56,949 nucleotides of DNA from Thiomargarita sp. (GTDB lineage: Bacteria > Pseudomonadota > Gammaproteobacteria > Beggiatoales > Beggiatoaceae), in assembly GCA_020726335.1 (NCBI GenBank), contig DYSU01000006.1:3183-60131 (forward strand), given 5' to 3'. The position numbers and the translations under genes are program-made. This document shows positions 50,873 through 56,949 of this stretch, piece after piece. How positions within the stretch are numbered: position 1 is the stretch's first letter; each line of letters begins with the position of its first letter. The notes under the pieces were generated by a model, which was not told where the DNA came from, searched no databases, and saw nothing but the letters and a program-made list of their open reading frames with translations.

Positions 50873-53605
50873 ATGTTCAAGGCACTTTCATATAACAGCT
50901 ATTATAGCCGTGTATTTTACAGTTTGATTATTATCGCATTGATTGCGGGTTTGCATTACAGTCACATTCTGGTTTTATTGGACAAATGGGCGTTCAGCGG
51001 TTTTACACAAGGGGTCGCGCCGCAAACCACGCAAGCCAAAGTGCTGATGGTTGAAGCTGACCAACAAGCACGTTTTGCAGGCGATGACGTTTGGCTGACT
51101 TTGCTCAATGAATTGCAATCCAATGGGGCAAAGCAAGTGGTGTTCAGTTTTACCCCTGAAAAGGTGTCGGCTAAATTTTATTGTGCGGCGCAAAAATGGG
51201 GGGCTGTGGTGTTTGCCCAAAGCGTGTTTTATGATGAAAACAGTGACAGCAACCGCTTGACCGCTTTACCCGAAGTCAGCCGCCCATGTTTGCCCAGTCA
51301 CGTTGGCGTGGTTGATTTACCGCCGCATGTTTACGGCAGTTATTATGACCAATACCCATATTTGACCCTCAACGGCCATCAGTATCCCAGCCTTGAGTTT
51401 GTCGCCGCCCAACAAGTGTTAAAACAAGACACGCCCCAATTAAATAAAACCTATCGCTTGGATTTTAGCCGTGATTTAAGCCGTTATCCGCGAGTGTCAG
51501 TGACGCGGGTATTAAAAGGCGGTTTGGTCGGTGCGTTTGTGCAAGATCGCAGTGTGCTGGTGGGTTTTGAACAGGTGTTGCACGCCCCCGCCTTGCACAC
51601 GCCGATGAAAACTAAAAATGACAACATGTTGTCGATGTTGGAATATCACGCCTTGGCATTGAATACCTTGCTTAATCAGAGCATGATAACCGAATGGCCC
51701 AAATGGACGCTGTGGCTGATTTTAGCGGCGCAAATCGTGCTGAGTATTTTAGCGTATAATTTCTTTCGTATTCAACAAGGTACGTTGGTTACGCTGTTAT
51801 TTTTGGCGTTTTATCTGGCCTTAACCGCTGTGGCCTACCACTATTTTTCCCTGTGGTTGCCCGTGGTGGAAATGCTGTTGTGTCAATTGCTCTTGTTTTG
51901 GATTGTGTTCAAACGCAAAATTGTGCAAGCGGACATCGCATTGCGCAAGATGTTGATGGAAACCACCTTTCAATTGGAAGAACGCTTAAGTCAAAATTTG
52001 ATTACCGAAGAAGACCATTGGTCACAAGTGATTGTCATGGTCAATCAAATGCTTGATTTAAAACGACAAATTTTTTTAGAATCCTTGCCCAATGACCATC
52101 GCGTCAAAGAAATCAAAGCATTGAATTGCTCGCTGGACGACATTGACGAACGTCGCCGTGATTATGAACGCCGTCCGTACAGCACCGCCATCAAAGAAAA
52201 CCGCGCCTTGCATTTGCACAAACCATTTTTAAAAGTCATTGCAGGTCAAGAACATACAGAAGAACAATATTTGGTGCCGCTGGTGTACGCAGGCGATGTA
52301 TTGGGGTTTTGGGCATTTGGTTTGGACACGGAAAAATACCGCAAAAATCCGATTGTTGAATCATCCATCAAAGACTTTGCCGACCAAATCGCAGAATTAT
52401 TGTATCGCCAACAACAATGGTTGTTGCGCAACCAAGCCGACGAAAACGCGCTGCAACGTTATTTGGGCATTGAAGGCGGTGATTTGGCCTATAAAGCGTT
52501 GAATAAATCCATTGTCGGTTTAGAGCGGCAAATGAACCAAATGGAAGATGTGTTGAACGGTTTGGACACCGCAACCATTTTATATGATTTATTCGGACGT
52601 GTGTTGCAAGTCAACCAACGGATGCTTGCTTTAACCCAGTCGCTGGACATCAACCCCACGAAAATGACCGCACGCGATTTTATCATGGCCGCCACCCAAG
52701 TTGATGTTGACACCGCCCGCCAATTTTTGCGTTACACCATTTTGGAACAAGGCAAAATGGTGTTGCCTGTGGTTTGTCAAAACAACAGAGAAAAACGTTC
52801 TTATGTATTGAATTTACGGCCTTTTCGCTACCGAGACCAAAAACTTTCACCCGAGCAAGAAGCGGAAAATCAAGTGGAAACCAAACTGCATCTGCAAGGG
52901 GTGTTGTGCGAAGTGGCGGACATCACGGAAATGAAAAATTTACACAACCTCAAAGAAGAAGTGGCTGAACGGCTGATTTTTCAATTGCGCAACGATTTTG
53001 AATCCATCATGGTGGCGATGTCGCTGTTGACCAACGATAAATTGACCGCTGAAAAACGCCAGCCAATTGCCAACATCGTGCAATCGAAAATCAACGATGC
53101 AGTGACCATTTTAGAACAAACCCAACAACATTTGGGTGTAAACATGGATCCGTCGGCGATTGAAAATTATCCCGTTGATGGCAAAAAACCCGTGATGAAT
53201 GCGGTGGCCATGTTGTATGACAAAGCCGAAGAACGGCGCGTTAAATTACAGCCCGAATTGCCACGGTTGATCAGCTTGGTGTTCGCCGCGCCCGCCGAAT
53301 TGGACGAAGTCATCATGGGGATTTTAACTTTATTGTTGCATGACGCATTGGAAGACAGCACGGTTCGGATTATAATGGAAGAGCGCAACCGCAAAGTCAC
53401 CTATTTATTCAAAAACACGGGTTTTGGCATTCCCAATGCCAGACTCCAGCAATATTTAGACAAAGAAACCAGCACTGGCACCGATGAATTCAGTAAAATC
53501 CGCATGGCCAGACGCTTGGTACAAAGCTGGGGTGGACAATTGGAAGCGCGCAGTGCCGTGGGCAAAGGCATTCATGTTATTTTAAGCTTAAAAAGTTTTA
53601 TTTGA
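50873..53605 (+). CDS. CHASE2-domain sensor with degenerate histidine-kinase core
   Basis: The 910 residues have a membrane helix (14-35), a periplasmic CHASE2-like region (about 50-260), three more helices (279-297, 304-324, 326-346), a coiled coil, a GAF-like region (380-510), a PAS domain (555-690) and a kinase-like core. At the H-box the sequence reads FQLRNDFESI at 703-712, aligning with HELRTPLxxI, so the phospho-acceptor His is Phe703. The N-box NLLxNA reads LLLHDA and the G1 box DTGxGI reads NTGFGI, so Mg-ATP-binding residues are altered too. The last box, MARRLVQSWGGQLEARS, is kept. It probably senses a signal without phosphorylating in the classical way. The adjacent response regulator is intact. 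Confidence 0.88.
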   Translation: MFKALSYNSYYSRVFYSLIIIALIAGLHYSHILVLLDKWAFSGFTQGVAPQTTQAKVLMVEADQQARFAGDDVWLTLLNELQSNGAKQVVFSFTPEKVSAKFYCAAQKWGAVVFAQSVFYDENSDSNRLTALPEVSRPCLPSHVGVVDLPPHVYGSYYDQYPYLTLNGHQYPSLEFVAAQQVLKQDTPQLNKTYRLDFSRDLSRYPRVSVTRVLKGGLVGAFVQDRSVLVGFEQVLHAPALHTPMKTKNDNMLSMLEYHALALNTLLNQSMITEWPKWTLWLILAAQIVLSILAYNFFRIQQGTLVTLLFLAFYLALTAVAYHYFSLWLPVVEMLLCQLLLFWIVFKRKIVQADIALRKMLMETTFQLEERLSQNLITEEDHWSQVIVMVNQMLDLKRQIFLESLPNDHRVKEIKALNCSLDDIDERRRDYERRPYSTAIKENRALHLHKPFLKVIAGQEHTEEQYLVPLVYAGDVLGFWAFGLDTEKYRKNPIVESSIKDFADQIAELLYRQQQWLLRNQADENALQRYLGIEGGDLAYKALNKSIVGLERQMNQMEDVLNGLDTATILYDLFGRVLQVNQRMLALTQSLDINPTKMTARDFIMAATQVDVDTARQFLRYTILEQGKMVLPVVCQNNREKRSYVLNLRPFRYRDQKLSPEQEAENQVETKLHLQGVLCEVADITEMKNLHNLKEEVAERLIFQLRNDFESIMVAMSLLTNDKLTAEKRQPIANIVQSKINDAVTILEQTQQHLGVNMDPSAIENYPVDGKKPVMNAVAMLYDKAEERRVKLQPELPRLISLVFAAPAELDEVIMGILTLLLHDALEDSTVRIIMEERNRKVTYLFKNTGFGIPNARLQQYLDKETSTGTDEFSKIRMARRLVQSWGGQLEARSAVGKGIHVILSLKSFI

Positions 53606-53613
53606 GGAACGCG

Positions 53614-53985
53614 ATGAACAGCCCCCAAAAAATATTATTGATCGACGATGACCCCCACATTCAACTGCTGTTTGGCATGGCATTGGAATTGGAAGGGTTT
53701 CAACCTTTATACGCCTCTGATGGCAAAACGGCGATGAATTTACTCAAAACCGAAGCCCCCGATGCGATCACGCTGGACATGATGATGCCGATTTTAGACG
53801 GCATGGGGTTTTTACGTTGGTTGCGAGAAGAAGCCAAATTAAACATCCCCGTCTTGGTTTTAACGGGGATGCATACCGTCAAAACCAAAGACGAAGTGAT
53901 GAAACTGGGTGCAACCGATGTCGCTTTTAAACCCATTCAAATTCCTGAACTTATTCAACGCATTAACACCATATTGGGCAACTGA
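53614..53985 (+). CDS. Single-domain response regulator (CheY-like)
   Basis: The 123 residues form one receiver domain with the acidic pocket Asp11-Asp12, the phospho-acceptor Asp55 in LDMMMP, Thr84 in LTGM and Lys106 in FKPI. There is no output domain, so it acts by binding a partner. The ATG at 53614 has GAGGA 6 bases ahead; a TTG at 53602 was rejected. The start lies 8 bases after the CHASE2 sensor. Confidence 0.93.
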   Translation: MNSPQKILLIDDDPHIQLLFGMALELEGFQPLYASDGKTAMNLLKTEAPDAITLDMMMPILDGMGFLRWLREEAKLNIPVLVLTGMHTVKTKDEVMKLGATDVAFKPIQIPELIQRINTILGN

Positions 53986-54024
53986 CAAGCCGTTGGCGGT
54001 CATCACTTGCGCGCTCAAAGGCGA

Positions 54025-54097
54025 ATTGCCCTGCGTGGTTGAAACAACAGCAGGTTTTCATTCACAGAGTGAACAGCCTGTTGCTACGCAAGGCAAT
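54025..54097. repeat. Nested imperfect palindrome, possible structured RNA
   Basis: The outer arms 54025-54038 and 54084-54097 pair through about 14 positions (TTGCCCTGCGT with ACGCAAGGCAA), with one mismatch and one G-T pair. Inside, CAGCAGG (54048-54054) pairs with CCTGTTG (54077-54083), and at the tip TTCAC (54061-54065) pairs with GTGAA (54069-54073). The element fills the gap between the response regulator and the deacetylase. There is no U-run, so it is not a normal terminator. It could be an mRNA-stability hairpin, a small repeat element or a regulatory RNA. Confidence 0.55.
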
Positions 54098-54138
54098 AAA
54101 ACGAGTGATCACCCTATGCAATACAACGGAGGCCTACC

Positions 54139-54927
54139 ATGCCCGATTTACCCATTTTGCTGTACCACAACTTGGAACAACAGCGCGTCCAATACCAACC
54201 CAAACCCGCCATTGAACGCCCGTATATTCTGCCGTTAGACCTTTTCAAACAACACATGGCCTGTTTGGCTCAAAACGGGTATCAAACCATTTTACCGCAA
54301 CAAATTCAACAACCTGAACAATGGCCCGCCCAGCCTGTGATGATCAGCTTTGATAATGGCCACGAAGCCCAACACCGTTTGGCCCTGCCGATATTGCAAC
54401 AATATGGTTTTAAAGCCGTTTTTTTCATCACCACCGATTATATTGAGCGTTCCGATTACATGACAGCGGACAACTTGCATACTTTGGTCGAACAAGGCAT
54501 GGCGATTGGCTCGCACGGCGTAAGCCACCAATCATTGGACGATGTGCCGCGCATTGAAATCGAACACGAATTAAGCGAATCCCAAAACCTGTTGCAAAAG
54601 CTGGTTGGCCAAACCATCGACAGCTTTGCCGCACCTTGTGGCCAACAACACCCCGACATGCCCAGCATTTGTCTGTCTGTGGGCTATCGCACCGTATTTG
54701 GTGCGCGTTTTGGTTATTACAATCCACAAAAAAGCCGCTTTGACATCCCACGCATTGCCATTAAACGCGATTGCAATTTGAAACAATTCAAACACCTGCT
54801 ACAACAACAACCACACACCCTTCAGCGTTTATACCTGCAAGACAACGTATTGTTTGCCGCCAAATTTTTATTGGGCAAAGCCGCCTATCAAAAAACCCGC
54901 GAAGCCTTGCTGGGCTGGTGGTATTGA
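54139..54927 (+). CDS. Polysaccharide deacetylase-like protein with altered metal motif
   Basis: The 262 residues belong to the NodB fold: MISFDNGHEAQHR in the place of TFDDG, SHGVSHQSL for the metal His pair, and a late FAAPCG. The second Asp of TFDDG, a metal ligand, is Asn, so activity may be reduced or lost. The first Asp (catalytic base) and the two His remain. GGAGG precedes the ATG. No signal peptide was seen. It follows the sensor and response-regulator pair, which suggests a role in surface glycans or biofilm. Confidence 0.82.
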   Translation: MPDLPILLYHNLEQQRVQYQPKPAIERPYILPLDLFKQHMACLAQNGYQTILPQQIQQPEQWPAQPVMISFDNGHEAQHRLALPILQQYGFKAVFFITTDYIERSDYMTADNLHTLVEQGMAIGSHGVSHQSLDDVPRIEIEHELSESQNLLQKLVGQTIDSFAAPCGQQHPDMPSICLSVGYRTVFGARFGYYNPQKSRFDIPRIAIKRDCNLKQFKHLLQQQPHTLQRLYLQDNVLFAAKFLLGKAAYQKTREALLGWWY

Positions 54928-55012
54928 CCGCCATCAACCCCTTTTAAATAACTTCAGCAAATCATAAGGCAATGATATACTGTGCTTCAAATAATTTTAA
55001 CTATAGTTGAGT

Positions 55013-55050
55013 TGGTATCAATTTATGATTGATAAGTTTATGGTATCAAT
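55013..55050. promoter_or_regulatory. Operator-like repeats upstream of the DUF262 gene
   Basis: TATCAAT (55016-55022) and ATTGATA (55028-55034) form a perfect inverted repeat with a 5-base spacer. TGGTATCAAT occurs directly at 55013-55022 and again at 55041-55050. Three copies of one half-site just ahead of the start suggest a repressor site, perhaps for control of a defence gene. Confidence 0.45.
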
Positions 55051-55082
55051 CAGACGGGAACAAATATGAGGCCAGAGACCCT

Positions 55083-56777
55083 ATGAAAGCAGCAGAAGAA
55101 AAGATTCAGGAAATCTTTGCCACCCGTAAATATTTTATTCCATCCTACCAACGGCCCTATAGCTGGGATGAAGATAATGCCAAAGAGCTTGTTGATGACA
55201 TTTATGAAAGTTATAAAGAGACCAGCAAAGAATATTTCATTGGGTCTTTAATTTGTATTTCTAAAGATAGCAGTACTTTTGAGGTTGTCGATGGACAGCA
55301 AAGATTGATTACAATGACTTTACTTTTCAAAGCATTAATCGAAAGTGTTCCAATTGAAGATGTAAAATATGATTTAAAAAATAAGATAATTTTAAAGGAT
55401 GTTTATAACAATAAGAACGCTGAGGTAGAACCACGCATCAGAGTGAGAAATAAAGAATTCGATGTTTATATGCATTATCTTTTGCAAGGAGACAAAAAAT
55501 TTTTACCCAAAAATCCATCCTATACTCAACAATTATTGATTAAGAATTTTGATGTTTTCCTTAAGTATTTTGAAGCAAGAAAAAATGAAGGCGTTGATTT
55601 GCGGGAGTTTACGGGTTTTATATTAAATAATGTTTATGTTGTTTTCGTCACCACTAACAGCTTTGCTTCATCATATAGATTATTTAACGTCCTTAATACC
55701 CGTGGATTATCTTTGTCACAGTCAGATTTGATAAAGAATAAAATATTTGAAATTGCAGAGGAGAATAAGATTAATCATGATGATATTGAACGCCATTGGG
55801 ATGAAATTGAGAATTTAATTGGTATTCAACATATGGATGGTTTTTTGATAGCAAATGAAATATCTCAACAGAAAACGCGTGATCAAGCTGCTGTTCCTAG
55901 AACAAAATTGGTTGAAGCAGTAACAAAAAGAATTCAAGAAAAATATAAGAGTGAAATGTTAGCGTTTACTTCAGATTTAAAAAAATCCGCTATAAACTAT
56001 AAAAAAATAAAAGATATAGATTTTGATGGTAGTCTAAGAAATATTTTATATTGCTTAAATTTCTTTGAGTCAGATGAATGGATGACTGCCTTTTTAGCTT
56101 TTTTAAATAAAACAGATGAAAATAATGGCCCTTTAAAGTTTCATGATTTTAAAAAATTTGTAGAATTCTTTGAAAAAGTATATCTGCATAAATGGTTTTC
56201 AGAAGAAGCTAAAGGTCAACGTAGGGTGGTCTGTTACGCCGCAATAGTAGAAATAAACAGCAATAAACAATTACACGGTATTATTCAATCACTTTATAAA
56301 TACAAAAATAATGAAGGTTTAGAGAATTATTTGAACAGTGATGTCTATGACAAAAATTCTTCTAGTAAACTGAGATTAATAAGATATGTATTATTTAGAA
56401 TTGATCAATATATGCAGGATGAAAGCATAACAAAAATTTACCATGGTACAATTACAATTGAACATATTTTACCTAAAACTATAAATAACGTATATTGGAA
56501 TATAAGATTTAGTGAGGAAGAACAACGGCAATGGGTGCATAAATTAGGAAATTTGACGCTTATAAGCGGTGTAAAAAATTCACAAGCGTCTAACAGTGGT
56601 TTCAATAAAAAGATGGATATTTATAAAGGAGGAGATAAGGGAGATAAGAAAGTATCTTTCGATATTGCTAAAGAAATTTTAAATTATTCTGAATGGAATT
56701 TAGATTCTTTAAGTAAACGACACGAAAAATTGATTGGCCTTTCTAAAGATATATGGTACATAACACCGCTTTCCTGA
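55083..56777 (+). CDS. DUF262/DUF1524 protein (GmrSD-type putative defence nuclease)
   Basis: The 564 residues have an N-terminal DUF262 domain with SYQRPYSW (21-28) and the nucleotide-binding signature DGQQR (70-74), a long helical middle, and a C-terminal DUF1524 domain with the HNH-like His461 in EHILPK and LGNLTLIS...NS. This fused layout is that of GmrSD-type type IV restriction enzymes, which cut modified phage DNA, and of related defence proteins. The gene is clearly more AT-rich than its neighbours, with codons such as AAA, ATA and TTA favoured, pointing to transfer. ATG 55083 is preferred over a TTG at 55029; its ribosome binding site is weak. It has no defence partners in the window. 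Confidence 0.87.
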   Translation: MKAAEEKIQEIFATRKYFIPSYQRPYSWDEDNAKELVDDIYESYKETSKEYFIGSLICISKDSSTFEVVDGQQRLITMTLLFKALIESVPIEDVKYDLKNKIILKDVYNNKNAEVEPRIRVRNKEFDVYMHYLLQGDKKFLPKNPSYTQQLLIKNFDVFLKYFEARKNEGVDLREFTGFILNNVYVVFVTTNSFASSYRLFNVLNTRGLSLSQSDLIKNKIFEIAEENKINHDDIERHWDEIENLIGIQHMDGFLIANEISQQKTRDQAAVPRTKLVEAVTKRIQEKYKSEMLAFTSDLKKSAINYKKIKDIDFDGSLRNILYCLNFFESDEWMTAFLAFLNKTDENNGPLKFHDFKKFVEFFEKVYLHKWFSEEAKGQRRVVCYAAIVEINSNKQLHGIIQSLYKYKNNEGLENYLNSDVYDKNSSSKLRLIRYVLFRIDQYMQDESITKIYHGTITIEHILPKTINNVYWNIRFSEEEQRQWVHKLGNLTLISGVKNSQASNSGFNKKMDIYKGGDKGDKKVSFDIAKEILNYSEWNLDSLSKRHEKLIGLSKDIWYITPLS

Positions 56778-56809
56778 AGCCATAGAAAACTCACAATAAA
56801 CCAATTTAA

Positions 56810-56949
56810 TCAATTTCTTACCCACAAACCACGGATTGCGGCGATGCCTTGTGCGCCGTGGGCGATAGCACAATGGAGGTCTTGACGATGCAAGCCACCC
56901 AAAGCCATACACAGGGTAATTGGCTTGCGGGACAATCAGATGATTATAT
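56810..56949 (-). pseudogene. C-terminal end of a thiamine-phosphate-synthase (ThiE/TenI)-like gene, frameshifted
   Basis: Reading the minus strand from the window edge gives IVPQANYPVY in one frame. After one extra base at about 56905-56906 the next frame continues ALGGLHRQDL...AHGAQGIAAIRGLW and stops at 56810-56812. Joined, PVYALGGL and GAQGIAAIRGLW are the familiar end of ThiE domains, including those fused to a Nudix MutT domain. The frameshift could be a real pseudogene or a sequence error. The rest of the gene is outside the window. Confidence 0.62.

Noticed and set aside
54025-54097. Integron attC site
   Set aside because: The palindrome lacks the GTTRRRY and RYYYAAC core boxes in the right places, and no integrase was seen.
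53909-54238. Open frame of 109 codons across the response-regulator end and the deacetylase start
   Set aside because: It overlaps both real genes out of frame, has no ribosome binding site and spans the palindrome.

Overview
The window looks like a gammaproteobacterial chromosome segment. Three things support this: the rpsU-yqeY-dnaG-rpoD macromolecular-synthesis operon, single-copy housekeeping genes typical of that class (rpoH, dksA, hemA, mreBCD, epmB, slt, queF, rluB, a TgpA-type transglutaminase), and tRNA genes that mostly encode CCA. Heavy use of TTG (Leu) and CAA (Gln) codons, together with a CobB/DsrN-like amidase beside cysZ, makes a sulfur-oxidising Thiotrichales/Beggiatoa-like host plausible. 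That placement is a guess.

Layout. 1-11 kb: a glycosyltransferase cut by the left edge and hemA on the minus strand; then a plus-strand run of TPR lipoprotein, CobB/DsrN-like amidase, cysZ, queF, ubiA, rpoH and a small secreted protein; then slt on the minus strand. 11-14 kb: a goose-type lysozyme, initiator tRNA, epmB, a DUF2799 lipoprotein and a small ORF. 14-26 kb: a long minus-strand array reading rpsU, yqeY, dnaG, rpoD, gatB, degP-like protease, lepA, lepB, membrane protein, LivK-like binding protein, cupin, thioredoxin. 26-29.5 kb: rluB, dsbD and dksA on plus. 29.5-37.5 kb: mreBCD, a glycosyltransferase/deacetylase pair, an FtsK homologue and proB, all on minus. 37.6-41.9 kb: five-tRNA region total with the earlier initiator (Gly, Cys, Leu, Asn and Gly here), livH, a TRAP large permease and DAHP synthase. 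41.9-48.9 kb: DEAD-box helicase, trpE, trpG, pilB, pilC. 48.9-55 kb: TgpA-like transglutaminase, a CHASE2 sensor, a single-domain response regulator and a deacetylase-like protein. 55-57 kb: an AT-rich DUF262/DUF1524 gene, probably a mobile defence gene, and the end of a thiamine-phosphate-synthase-like gene with an apparent frameshift.

Most of the window is ordinary housekeeping sequence with tight gene packing; no gap exceeds about 215 bases. The most unusual contents are: an FtsK homologue that has lost both Walker motifs and the gamma domain; a CHASE2 'histidine kinase' with Phe where the phospho-acceptor His should be, next to an intact receiver protein; an mreC that appears to start at an AUU codon; an initiator tRNA with a U1-U72 mismatch; a livH-dctM pairing of two different transporter families; a nested palindromic RNA-like element at 54025-54097; and the AT-rich DUF262 gene preceded by an operator-like repeat.
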